From Vicinamibacteria bacterium (GTDB taxonomy: Bacteria > Acidobacteriota > Vicinamibacteria > Fen-336), in assembly GCA_023701125.1 (NCBI GenBank), contig JAMPXO010000005.1:21859-85858 (forward strand): 64,000 nt of DNA, written 5' to 3'. The notes under the pieces are model-generated. The model searched no databases, was not told the DNA's origin, and saw nothing but the letters and a program-made list of their open reading frames with translations. This document shows, piece after piece, positions 37,952 through 45,955 of this stretch. How positions within the stretch are numbered: position 1 is the first letter of the stretch; every line of letters starts with the position of its first letter. The position numbers and the translations under genes were made by a program.

Positions 37952-38947
37952 CTACTCCGCCTGCAGGACCGTGATCGCGATGGCGTCGACGATGTCGTCG
38001 ACCGAGCAGCCGCGGGACAGGTCGTTGGCCGGCTTGGCCAGGCCCTGCAGGATCGGGCCGATCGCGCGGGCGCCCGCGATGCGTTCGACCAGCTTGTAGC
38101 CGATGTTGCCGGCGCCGAGGTCGGGGAACACCAGCACGTTGGCGCGGCCCGCGACCTCGCTGCCCGGGGCCTTGCTCTGGCCCACCGCCGCCACCAGCGC
38201 CGCGTCGGCCTGCAGCTCGCCGTCGACCAGCAGCCCCTTCGCGCGGGCGCGCACCAGCCGCGCGGCCTCGGCGACCTTGCGGCTGCGCGGGTGGTCCGCC
38301 GAGCCCATCGTCGAGAACGACAGCATCGCCACCCGCGGCTCGATCTCGAGGAAGCGTCGCGTGTTCTCGGCAGCCAGGATCGCGATCTCGGCCAGCTCCT
38401 CCGCCGTCGGGTCGGGGTTGACGCCGCAGTCGGCGAAGACCAGCGCGCCGCCGTGACCGAGCTCGGCGCGGCTCGTCTGCATCAGCATGAACGACGACAC
38501 CCGGCGCACGCCCGGGCGCGGCCCGATCCCGCGCAGCACGGCGCGCAGCGTGTCCGCGGTGGTCGCCCGCGCACCGGCCACCAGGCCGTCGAAGGCGCCG
38601 AGGCCCACCTGCACGGCGCCCCACAGCAGTGGCTGCTTCAGCGCGTCGCGGGCCTCTGTCGGGGACAGGCCGCGTGGGCCGAGGCGCTCGAGCAGATAGC
38701 GGACCGCGGTGTCCACCGTGCGCTCGTTCCCGCCGGGCGCCGCCAGTTCGACCCCGTCGAGGGCGAGGCCGCGGTCGCGGGCCAGCGCCCGCAGCGCCTC
38801 GGGGGCGCCGAGCAGGGTGGGCCGGGCCAGCCCCGCCGCGGCCGCTCGGGCCGCGGCTTCCAGCGTGCGCGGCTCGTCGCCCTCCGGCAGCACGATCCGC
38901 AGCGGTCGCCGGGCGGCGCGCGCTCGCAGGCGCTCGAGGAGGTCCAC
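37952..38947 (-). CDS. pta: Phosphate acetyltransferase
   Basis: Interconverts acetyl-CoA and acetyl phosphate. 331 residues, the short Pta form without the N-terminal DRTGG/P-loop extension. Key blocks: [16 protein letters not shown] near residue 17, [18 protein letters not shown] near 135, [20 protein letters not shown] near 175, [15 protein letters not shown] near 210 and [15 protein letters not shown] near 270. The GTG at 38947 follows a TAGCGT -10-like box by 8 nt, another possible leaderless start. No acetate kinase gene is adjacent. Convergent with rpsU. Confidence 0.93.
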   Translation of the reverse strand: MDLLERLRARAARRPLRIVLPEGDEPRTLEAAARAAAAGLARPTLLGAPEALRALARDRGLALDGVELAAPGGNERTVDTAVRYLLERLGPRGLSPTEARDALKQPLLWGAVQVGLGAFDGLVAGARATTADTLRAVLRGIGPRPGVRRVSSFMLMQTSRAELGHGGALVFADCGVNPDPTAEELAEIAILAAENTRRFLEIEPRVAMLSFSTMGSADHPRSRKVAEAARLVRARAKGLLVDGELQADAALVAAVGQSKAPGSEVAGRANVLVFPDLGAGNIGYKLVERIAGARAIGPILQGLAKPANDLSRGCSVDDIVDAIAITVLQAE

Positions 38948-39003
38948 GGCCGGGGACGCTAGCACGCGGCACCGGATGCCGGAAGGCCTTGCCCGCCAAT
39001 GCG

Positions 39004-39033
39004 TTGACACTCCCGAAATGCGTGTGGTAGCGT
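39004..39033 (+). promoter_or_regulatory. Sigma-70-type promoter for the STAS gene
   Basis: TTGACA (39004-39009), 18-bp spacer, TAGCGT (39028-39033). A GGAGGA ribosome-binding site at 39064 precedes the ATG at 39080. Confidence 0.7.
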
Positions 39034-39079
39034 CGCCTCCGACTCACTTTCGAACTCCATCGCGGAGGAACAGGACGCC

Positions 39080-39415
39080 ATGAAGATCGTCGAGCGCACG
39101 GTCGGAGAGATCATCATCCTCGACCTCCACGGGAAGATCCTGATCGGCGAGGGCGACGACGCGCTGCGCGATGCCGTCACCAAGCTGGTCGATTCGGGCG
39201 CGCAGAAGATCCTGCTGAACCTCGCCGACGTCCCGTACGTGGACTCGGCCGGCCTCGGCGAGATCGTTCGCTGCTACACCACCGTCAGCCGCAAGGGCGG
39301 GCGCCTGAAGCTGATCAACCTGACCAAGAAGATCCAGGACCTGCTGGCCATCACCAAGCTGCTCACCGTCTTCGAGACCTACGACTCCGAGGACGAAGCC
39401 GTCAAGAGCTTCTAA
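39080..39415 (+). CDS. STAS-domain anti-sigma factor antagonist
   Basis: 111 residues, a complete STAS domain of the SpoIIAA/RsbV type. The phosphorylatable serine is Ser56 in [33 protein letters not shown] forms the first strand-helix unit. Such proteins capture an anti-sigma kinase when unphosphorylated. No anti-sigma kinase or PP2C phosphatase gene is adjacent, so its partner must be elsewhere. It has its own clear promoter and ribosome-binding site. The next gene starts 57 nt downstream, so it may also read into the glycosyltransferase cluster. Confidence 0.92.
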   Translation: MKIVERTVGEIIILDLHGKILIGEGDDALRDAVTKLVDSGAQKILLNLADVPYVDSAGLGEIVRCYTTVSRKGGRLKLINLTKKIQDLLAITKLLTVFETYDSEDEAVKSF

Positions 39416-39471
39416 GGTCGGCCTCGAGCGGGGCGCTGCCGGGGCGCCCCGCGCTTCATCTTCCGAGGATC

Positions 39472-40368
39472 GTGCCGCCTCTCCTCGCCGCTCTCCGGCC
39501 CCACCAGTGGACCAAGAACCTGGTGGTGTTCGCCGCGCTCGGCCTCTCGAAGCACCTGTTCGAACTCGGGCCGCTGCTGCAGGCCGGGCTGGCTTTCTTG
39601 TGCTTCTGCGCGTTGTCGGGGACCGTCTACCTGGTCAACGACCTGGTCGACGTCGAGCGCGACCGGCTGCACCCCGAGAAGCAGCAGCGCCCGATCGCCA
39701 GCGGTGCCGTCTCGGTCCCGCTGGCCCGCTCCGCGGCGCTGGTGCTGGGCGCCGGCAGCCTGACCGTCGCGGCCCTGCTCTCGCTCGAGTTCCTGGCCTG
39801 CGCGATCGCCTACCTGGCCCTCAACCTGCTCTACTCGTTCCGGCTCAAGAACGTGGTGATCCTCGACGTGCTGTCGATCAGCCTCGGCTTCGTGCTGCGG
39901 GCGGTCGCCGGCGGGGTCGCGATCGTGGTGCCGATCAGCGACTGGCTGCTGGTGTGCACGATCCTGCTGGCGCTGTTCCTGGCCCTCGCCAAGCGCCGGG
40001 CCGAGATCACCGGGCTCGAGGCCGCGGCCAGCGGCCACCGCGCGATCCTTGCCGAGTACAGCCCGTACCTGCTCGACCAGATGATCTCGGTGGTCACCGC
40101 CTCGTGCCTGACGGCCTACGCGTTCTACACGCTGGCGCCGGAGACGGTGGCCAAGTTCCAGACCGACCGGCTGTCGTGGACGATCCCCTTCGTGATCTAC
40201 GGCATCTTTCGTTATCTTTACCTCGTCCACCGCAAGGACCAGGGCGGCAGCCCGAGCGACGTGCTGCTCACCGACCGGCCGCTGCTGCTGACCGTGTTCC
40301 TGTGGGCGGTCGCCGTGGTGGCGATCGTCTACACCGCCGCGGGCGCCCCGGCGCCGATCGGGTACTGA
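39472..40368 (+). CDS. UbiA-family prenyltransferase, decaprenyl-phosphate phosphoribosyltransferase-like
   Basis: 298 residues with 8-9 membrane helices. LRPHQWTKNLVVFAAL at the start and NDLVDVERDRLHPEKQQRPI (the NDxxD substrate motif) near residue 60 fit the branch that moves phosphoribose from PRPP to polyprenyl phosphate. A second polar loop reads ALAKRRAEITGLEA. In actinobacteria this enzyme starts decaprenyl-phospho-arabinose synthesis; here it heads a polysaccharide cluster and could make a polyprenyl-phospho-pentose donor for the membrane glycosyltransferases. The GTG start has a GAGG tract upstream. The next gene begins 18 nt later. Confidence 0.83.
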   Translation: MPPLLAALRPHQWTKNLVVFAALGLSKHLFELGPLLQAGLAFLCFCALSGTVYLVNDLVDVERDRLHPEKQQRPIASGAVSVPLARSAALVLGAGSLTVAALLSLEFLACAIAYLALNLLYSFRLKNVVILDVLSISLGFVLRAVAGGVAIVVPISDWLLVCTILLALFLALAKRRAEITGLEAAASGHRAILAEYSPYLLDQMISVVTASCLTAYAFYTLAPETVAKFQTDRLSWTIPFVIYGIFRYLYLVHRKDQGGSPSDVLLTDRPLLLTVFLWAVAVVAIVYTAAGAPAPIGY

Positions 40369-40386
40369 AGGGCGAAGGGACCGAGG

Positions 40387-40941
40387 ATGAGCATCGAGAT
40401 CCGCGCCGAGGACGTGAACGTCGAGGAGATCATGCGGCAGATCCGCCGCCGGATCGACGAGAAGCGGCGCGGGCTGTACACGGACGACGAGCTGCGCGAG
40501 ATCGCGGAGCACCGTCTCGACGCGGTGCTCGACGCGGGCGAGTTCAACCCCGATTTCGTGGCCGACTTCCGCGGCGGCACCGCGCGCTGGAACTACCGCT
40601 TCCACACCGAGACGATCTACCGCAGCAGCCGGGGCGCCGTCGGCCGCGCGCTGGAGACGATCCGCAAGCTCCTGAAACCGATCCAGAAGCTGTTCTGGAA
40701 CCCGAACCCGATGATCTCGGCGCTGTCCCGCCAGTCCGACCTGAACCTCTACTTCGTGGAGCTGTTCCACAACCTCTCGCGCGAGTTGACCAAGCTCAAC
40801 CTGGAGAACCAGGAACTGAAGAACCGCGTGCTCACGCTGCAGGGCCGGCTCGATCTTCTGGCCCGCCGCGAGAAGACCCTCGAGGACATGGTCGTCTACC
40901 GCGACGACCCTGGCGCGGAGGGCCCGGAAGGCCCGCGGTGA
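40387..40941 (+). CDS. Small helical protein paired with a glycosyltransferase (first of two paralogs)
   Basis: 184 residues, family not recognised. The N-terminal part reads VNVEEIMRQIRRRIDEKRRG and TDDELREIAEHRLDAVL, all helical. The C-terminal part, LTKLNLENQELKNRVLTLQG, is a predicted coiled coil. No signal peptide or membrane helix. It is paralogous to the 158-residue protein at 42116-42592: the pattern V..IM..IR.R...RR..GL.TDDE is shared. Each precedes a family-1 glycosyltransferase with a 4-nt overlap, so it may be an accessory or scaffold subunit. The stop overlaps the next GTG in GTGA. The coiled coil suggests oligomerisation. Confidence 0.75.
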   Translation: MSIEIRAEDVNVEEIMRQIRRRIDEKRRGLYTDDELREIAEHRLDAVLDAGEFNPDFVADFRGGTARWNYRFHTETIYRSSRGAVGRALETIRKLLKPIQKLFWNPNPMISALSRQSDLNLYFVELFHNLSRELTKLNLENQELKNRVLTLQGRLDLLARREKTLEDMVVYRDDPGAEGPEGPR

Positions 40942-42119
40942 AGCTCGCCTTCGTGGTCCAGCGCTACGGCCTGGACATCGCGGGCGGCGCCGAGTACCAC
41001 TGCCGGCTGATCGCCGAGCACCTCGCGCGCCACGCCCAGGTGGAGGTGCTGACCACCTGCGCCACCGACTACGTGACGTGGGCCGATCACTACCCCGAGG
41101 GCCCCGAGACGCTGAACGGCGTCCTCGTGCGCCGCTTCCGTGTCAAGCGCCCCCGCGACGTGTACCGCTTCCGCGACTGGTCGGAGAGGGTACTGGGCGG
41201 ACCCCACGACGCGGCCGACGAGAAGGCGTGGCTGGAGGAAGAAGGCCCGTACAGCCCGCGGTTGCTGAGCCATCTCGCGAAGCACCGCGCAGAGTTCGAT
41301 TTCGTGATCGGCTTCTCGTACCGCTACTGGACCACGCGCGAGGCGTTGCTGGCGGCCGCGGACCGCGCGATCCTGGTGCCGACGGCCGAGGACGACGGCG
41401 TGTACCGGCTCGGCCTGTTCGACGAGCTGTTCCGCAAGGTGCGGGGCGTCGTCTGGAACAGTCCCGAGGAGCGGGAGATGATCCTCGCCGCCACGCCCGG
41501 GCTCGACGTGGCGGGCGACGTCGTCGGCGTCGGCTCCGCGTTGCCCGAGCGGCTCGACCCCGAGGGCTTCCGGCGCGCGCGCGGGATCGAAGACCCGTAC
41601 CTGATCTACGTCGGCCGCATCGACCAGAACAAGGGCTGCCGTCAGCTCTTCGACTACTTCCTTCGCTACCGCAAGGAGCGCGGCTCGAAGCTGCGGCTGC
41701 TGCTGGTCGGCAAGCCGGTGCTGCCGCTGCCGCAGGACGAGGGCATCGTCCACACGGGTTTCCTCTCCGACCAGGAGAAGTGGGACGCGATCGCGGGCGC
41801 CGAGGCGCTGGTGATGCCGTCGCGCTACGAGAGCCTGTCGATGGTCACGCTGGAGGCGTGGTGGGCGCGGCGGCCGGTGCTCGCCAACGCCCGCTGCGCG
41901 GTGTTGCGTGGCCAGTGCGTGCGCTCCAACGCGGGACTCTTCTACTCGGAGTACGAGGACTTCGCCGAGGCGCTGGCGCTGCTCGAGCGCGACCCGGCAC
42001 TGCGCCAGGCGATGGGCGAGAACGGCCGTCGCTACTTCGACACCCACTACGCGTGGGACGTGGTGGTCGGCAAGTACCTGGCGCTGTTCGAGCGGCTGCG
42101 GACGCGGGCGATCGCTTGA
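40938..42119 (+). CDS. GT4-like glycosyltransferase (family 1 of the cluster)
   Basis: 393 residues, GT-B fold. Begins KLAFVVQRYGLDIAGGAEYH, shared with the proteins at 42589 and 49745. DYVTWADHYPEGPETLNGV continues the N-lobe. The C-lobe has LIYVGRIDQNKGCRQLFDYF and ends with the retaining EX7E motif in ESLSMVTLE. It should transfer a sugar from a nucleotide donor at the cytoplasmic membrane face; donor and acceptor unknown. The GTG start overlaps the stop of the helical partner (GTGA) and its own stop overlaps the next TTG. A longer open frame upstream overlaps other genes and is not real. Confidence 0.88.
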   Translation: MKLAFVVQRYGLDIAGGAEYHCRLIAEHLARHAQVEVLTTCATDYVTWADHYPEGPETLNGVLVRRFRVKRPRDVYRFRDWSERVLGGPHDAADEKAWLEEEGPYSPRLLSHLAKHRAEFDFVIGFSYRYWTTREALLAAADRAILVPTAEDDGVYRLGLFDELFRKVRGVVWNSPEEREMILAATPGLDVAGDVVGVGSALPERLDPEGFRRARGIEDPYLIYVGRIDQNKGCRQLFDYFLRYRKERGSKLRLLLVGKPVLPLPQDEGIVHTGFLSDQEKWDAIAGAEALVMPSRYESLSMVTLEAWWARRPVLANARCAVLRGQCVRSNAGLFYSEYEDFAEALALLERDPALRQAMGENGRRYFDTHYAWDVVVGKYLALFERLRTRAIA

Positions 42120-42592
42120 GCGCGCCCGACTTCGCCGAGTTGCCCGAGATCCGCGCGGGGGAGCGCGTTTCCGTCGCCGCCGTGATGGAGATCGTGCGCG
42201 CCCGCAGCGCCCGCCGTCGCGCCGCCGGGCTGCTGACAGACGACGAGGTCGAGGGGCTGGCCCGCGAGCGCTTCCGCCGCTACGGCGAGCAGGCCCACAT
42301 CGATCCGCGGCTGCTCGACCGCCTGCTCGACTCGGGCGTCGCCCACGACTGGAACATCGCCACCGACTACGTGATCCGCACCCACCGCACGGGGCCGCTG
42401 GCTGCCCTGCTGGTCGCGCTCAAGCAACTGGTGGCGCCGGTGGTGCGGCTCTACACCGACCACGTGCTCGATCGCCAGACCCAGATCAACCAGTACCTGT
42501 ACCGCGTGCTCCACGCCACGCTGCGCGACAACGTGCGGCTGGAGGCCCGGCTCGAGGCGCTGGAGCGCAAGGTCGATCGCGGGCCACGATGA
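42116..42592 (+). CDS. Small helical protein paired with a glycosyltransferase (second paralog)
   Basis: 158 residues starting at TTG (TTGA overlap with the previous stop). Similar in layout to the protein at 40387: VSVAAVMEIVRARSARRRAA then LLTDDEVEGLARERFRRYG, and a C-terminal helix LRDNVRLEARLEALERKV that is a short coiled coil. The middle (HDWNIATDYVIRTHRTG) corresponds to WNYRFHTETIYRSSRG of the first paralog. Cytoplasmic, no membrane helix. Its stop overlaps the ATG of the next glycosyltransferase (ATGA). The duplicated arrangement, small protein plus glycosyltransferase, suggests a functional unit copied in tandem. Confidence 0.72.
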   Translation: MSAPDFAELPEIRAGERVSVAAVMEIVRARSARRRAAGLLTDDEVEGLARERFRRYGEQAHIDPRLLDRLLDSGVAHDWNIATDYVIRTHRTGPLAALLVALKQLVAPVVRLYTDHVLDRQTQINQYLYRVLHATLRDNVRLEARLEALERKVDRGPR

Positions 42593-43764
42593 AACTCACC
42601 CTGGTCGTGCAGCGTTGCGGGGAAGAGGTCCAGGGTGGCGCGGAGGCGTTGTGCCGGGCGTGGGCGAAGCGGCTGGCGGCTCGCCACGAGGTGGAGATGT
42701 TGACCACCTGCGCGCTCGACTACACGACCTGGGCCGATCACTACCCGCCCGGGCCTGCGACCGTCGACGGCCTGCGGGTGACCCGCTTCCCGGTGGCCCG
42801 CGTGCGCGACCCGCGCCGCTTCGCGCTCTACTCGGACATCGTCCTGCGCGACCACCACACGGCCGACGAGGAGCGGGTCTGGATCGAAGAGAACGGGCCG
42901 GTGTCGCCCGCCCTGCTCGACGCGGTGCGGCAGAGCACGGCCGACCTGCTGCTCTTCTTCTCGTACCGCTACTGGACGAGCTTCCACGGCGCCGCGGCCG
43001 TGCCCGGCCGCGCGGTGCTGGTGCCGACCGCCGAAGACGACCCGGTGCTCGCCATCGGCGCATACGCCCCCGCATTCCGCGCCGCCCGCGGCCACCTGTT
43101 CCTGACGCCCGAAGAGCGCGACCTGGTCCAGCGCGTCGCGGGCGACAGCGTGCCGCACGCGGTGATCGGGTCGGGAGTGGAACTCGTCGCGGCGGCGGCG
43201 GGCATCGATCTTCGCGCGCGGTTCGGGCTCGAAACCCCTTACCTGCTCTACGTCGGCCGCCTCGACGGCGGCAAGGGCGTCGACGTGCTGGCCCGCGACT
43301 ACCTGCGCTTCTGCGCCGCCCATCCCGACGCGCCGGTGCTGGTGCTTGCCGGCCGACAGCACCTGAGCCTGCCGGAGCACCCGAAGCTGCGCGCGCTCGG
43401 CCCCGTCAGCGAAAGCGAGAAGCGGGCGCTGATGGAGGCCTGCGCGCTGTTCGTGCTGCCTTCGCCTCACGAGAGCCTGTCGATCGCCGTGCTCGAGGCG
43501 TGGGCGCTGGGGCGGCCCGTGCTCGCCAACGGCCGCTGCGCCGTGCTCGCCGGCCAGTGCCTGCGCGCCGACGGCGGGCTGTTCTACGACGGCTACGGCG
43601 AGTTCGAGCAGGCGCTGCAGCTGCTGCAGGGCCGTGCCGACCTGCGCGACGCGCTCGGCCGCCAGGGTCGCACCTTCGTCGAACGCGAGTGCGCGTGGAG
43701 CGCGGTCGACGCCCGGCTCGAGGAGGCGCTGGCGCGGTTCGCCGCGTCGCCCGCCCGCGGATGA
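42589..43764 (+). CDS. GT4-like glycosyltransferase (family 1 paralog)
   Basis: 391 residues. N-terminus KLTLVVQRCGEEVQGGAEAL and DYTTWADHYPPGPATVDGLR align with the proteins at 40938 and 49745. The C-lobe has LLYVGRLDGGKGVDVLARDY and the EX7E motif ESLSIAVLE. VLANGRCAVLAGQCLRADGG is a second segment shared across this family. Placed between two other coupled genes, with ATGA overlaps on both sides. The family probably arose by duplication of the helical protein plus glycosyltransferase unit. Sugar specificity cannot be read from sequence. Confidence 0.88.
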   Translation: MKLTLVVQRCGEEVQGGAEALCRAWAKRLAARHEVEMLTTCALDYTTWADHYPPGPATVDGLRVTRFPVARVRDPRRFALYSDIVLRDHHTADEERVWIEENGPVSPALLDAVRQSTADLLLFFSYRYWTSFHGAAAVPGRAVLVPTAEDDPVLAIGAYAPAFRAARGHLFLTPEERDLVQRVAGDSVPHAVIGSGVELVAAAAGIDLRARFGLETPYLLYVGRLDGGKGVDVLARDYLRFCAAHPDAPVLVLAGRQHLSLPEHPKLRALGPVSESEKRALMEACALFVLPSPHESLSIAVLEAWALGRPVLANGRCAVLAGQCLRADGGLFYDGYGEFEQALQLLQGRADLRDALGRQGRTFVERECAWSAVDARLEEALARFAASPARG

Positions 43765-44834
43765 CCCGCCACGTCCACCAGTTGCTCGCCGCGCTCTCCT
43801 ACGGCGACGCGATCGGCAACGAGGCGCTGGCGATCCAGGCCCAGTTGCAGGCGATGGGCTTCGAGTCGGAGATCTACGCCGAGCACGTGCACCCGCGGAT
43901 GGCGCCGCGGGCGAAGCCGCTGTGGCAGTACGAGAAGGTGTCCGGACCGGACACCGTCTGCGTGTACCACTTCTCGATCGGCAGCGCGGCGGGGCGGCTC
44001 GCCTTCCACGCGCCCGACCGGCTGGTCGCGATCTACCACAACATCACCCCGCCCGAGTTCTTCCTCGGCTTCCACTCCCACCTCGCCGGCCTCACCTACC
44101 ACGGCCGCCGCGAGCTGGAGACGTTCGCGCCGCGGGTCGCGCTGGGCCTCGGCGACAGCGAGTACAACCGGGCCGAGCTGGAACGGGCGGGCTTCGCCCG
44201 CACCGGCGTGCTGCCGATCGTGCTCGACTGGAAGGCCTACGAGCGCAAGCCGAGCCCGGTCGTGCGGAAGATGTACGGCGACGGCCGCACCAACTTCCTG
44301 TTCGTCGGCCGGGTGATCCCCAACAAGCGGCTCGAAGACCTGATCCGCGCCTTCGCGGTCCACAACCGCTTCGTCGATCCCGCGAGCCGCCTGCTGCTGG
44401 TCGGCGACTACCGCGGCTACGAGCGCTACCACCGCCGGCTGATGGAGATGGTGACGGCGCTCGGCCTCGACGGCCGGGTCGTGTTCACCGGCCACGTCGA
44501 CGACGACGACCTCTACGCCTACTACTCCGTCGCCCACCTGTTCCTGTGCCTGTCCGAGCACGAGGGCTTTTGCGTGCCGCTGCTGGAGGCGATGCACTTC
44601 GGCCTGCCCGTCGTCGCCTTCGACCGCGGCGCCGTGCGCGAGACGCTGCGCGGCGGCGGGGTGCTGCTGCGCGAGAAGCGTCCCGAAGAAGTGGCCGAGC
44701 TGTGCCACCTGCTGCTGACGGACGAAGCGCTGCGGGCCAGCGTGTTGCGCACCCAGCAGCGCGCTCTCGGCGAAGCCCGCGGCCTCGATTTCGGGGCCCT
44801 GCTGCGCGAGCAACTCGCACCGGTGCTGTCGTGA
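43761..44834 (+). CDS. GT4-like glycosyltransferase (family 2 of the cluster)
   Basis: 357 residues. N-terminus HVHQLLAALSYGDAIGNEAL, followed by VAIYHNITPPEFFLGFHSHL. The C-lobe shows FLFVGRVIPNKRLEDLIRAF and the EX7E motif EGFCVPLLE inside LSEHEGFC. These features define the second paralogous family, shared with 44831 and 48603. GT-B fold, retaining mechanism expected. ATGA overlap with the previous gene and GTGA with the next. Likely adds one sugar to a lipid-linked chain made by this cluster. Confidence 0.88.
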   Translation: MTRHVHQLLAALSYGDAIGNEALAIQAQLQAMGFESEIYAEHVHPRMAPRAKPLWQYEKVSGPDTVCVYHFSIGSAAGRLAFHAPDRLVAIYHNITPPEFFLGFHSHLAGLTYHGRRELETFAPRVALGLGDSEYNRAELERAGFARTGVLPIVLDWKAYERKPSPVVRKMYGDGRTNFLFVGRVIPNKRLEDLIRAFAVHNRFVDPASRLLLVGDYRGYERYHRRLMEMVTALGLDGRVVFTGHVDDDDLYAYYSVAHLFLCLSEHEGFCVPLLEAMHFGLPVVAFDRGAVRETLRGGGVLLREKRPEEVAELCHLLLTDEALRASVLRTQQRALGEARGLDFGALLREQLAPVLS

Positions 44835-45955
44835 CCGGCGCCGACCAACGCCCCCGACGCATCGATCAGTGGGTGCCGGCGCTGCACGCGGGCGACGCGA
44901 TCGGGGACTCCGCACGATTGCTGCGGGATGCCCTGCGCGCGCGTGGGTTCCAGTCCGACGTCTACGCCCTCCACCTCGACGAGGGGCTCGAGGGCGACGG
45001 CCGCCACTTCGCCGACTGGACGCCGGGCGGGCCCGACGACGTCGTGCTGCTGCACTACGCGATCGTCTCGCCGCTGACGGCGGCGCTCAAGGAGCAGCGC
45101 TGCAAGCGCGGGCTGATCCACCACAACATCACGCCGCCGGAGTTCTTCGCGGACTACGACCGCGAGATGGCCCACATCCTGAAGCTCGGCCGCGAGGAGC
45201 TCGCATCGTTGGCACCCCACGTCGACCTGGCGCTGGGCGACAGCGAGTTCAACCGCCGCGAGCTGGAGCAGGCGGGCTTCGCGCGGACCGGGGTGCTGCC
45301 GATCCTGCTCGACTTCGCGCGCTACGACGAGGCGCCCAACCCGGTGCTGCTGCGCCAGCTCCGCGACGGCCGCGTCAACCTGCTGTTCGTCGGCCGCGTC
45401 GCCCCCAACAAGCGGCCCGACGCGCTGATCCGTGTCGCAGCCTACTGGAAACGCTTCATCTCGCCGAACCTGCGGCTGGTGCTGGTCGGCAAGCTGCCGC
45501 GGCGCGAGACCGGGCGCGGCGAGCCGCTCCGCGCCCACTACTTCGACACCCTGCAGCGGTTCTTCCACGAGCTGGGCTTCGCGTCGGACGAGATCGTCTT
45601 CACCGGCCACGTCGACCACGCCGAGCTGCTCGCCTGCTACCGCGCCGCGGACGTGTTCGTGTGCGCTTCCGAGCACGAGGGCTTCGGCGTGCCGCTGGTC
45701 GAGGCGATGCGGATGGACGTGCCGATCGTCGCCGTCCGCGGCACGGCGGTTTCCGACACGCTCGGCGGCGCGGGCGTGGAACTCGAGGACGCGGACCCGG
45801 CGGCGATGGCGGAGGCGGCTCACTTGCTGGCGACCGACGCGGCCGTGCGCGCGCGGGTGCTCGCGGGGCAGCGCCGCCGGTTGCAGGCTTTCGCCCCGGA
45901 GTCCGTGTTGCGTGCGCTCGACGCCCACCTGCGGAGCCTGGGAGCTGCGCCCTGA
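44831..45955 (+). CDS. GT4-like glycosyltransferase (family 2 paralog)
   Basis: 374 residues starting at GTG in GTGA. The motif order matches its neighbour at 43761: QWVPALHAGDAIGDSARLLR, GLIHHNITPPEFFADYDREM, LLFVGRVAPNKRPDALIRVA and EX7E in EGFGVPLVE. HHNITPPEFF is nearly identical in the two proteins, so the duplication is fairly recent or under strong constraint. Its stop TGA overlaps the CTG proposed as the start of the next gene. Confidence 0.87.
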   Translation: MTGADQRPRRIDQWVPALHAGDAIGDSARLLRDALRARGFQSDVYALHLDEGLEGDGRHFADWTPGGPDDVVLLHYAIVSPLTAALKEQRCKRGLIHHNITPPEFFADYDREMAHILKLGREELASLAPHVDLALGDSEFNRRELEQAGFARTGVLPILLDFARYDEAPNPVLLRQLRDGRVNLLFVGRVAPNKRPDALIRVAAYWKRFISPNLRLVLVGKLPRRETGRGEPLRAHYFDTLQRFFHELGFASDEIVFTGHVDHAELLACYRAADVFVCASEHEGFGVPLVEAMRMDVPIVAVRGTAVSDTLGGAGVELEDADPAAMAEAAHLLATDAAVRARVLAGQRRRLQAFAPESVLRALDAHLRSLGAAP

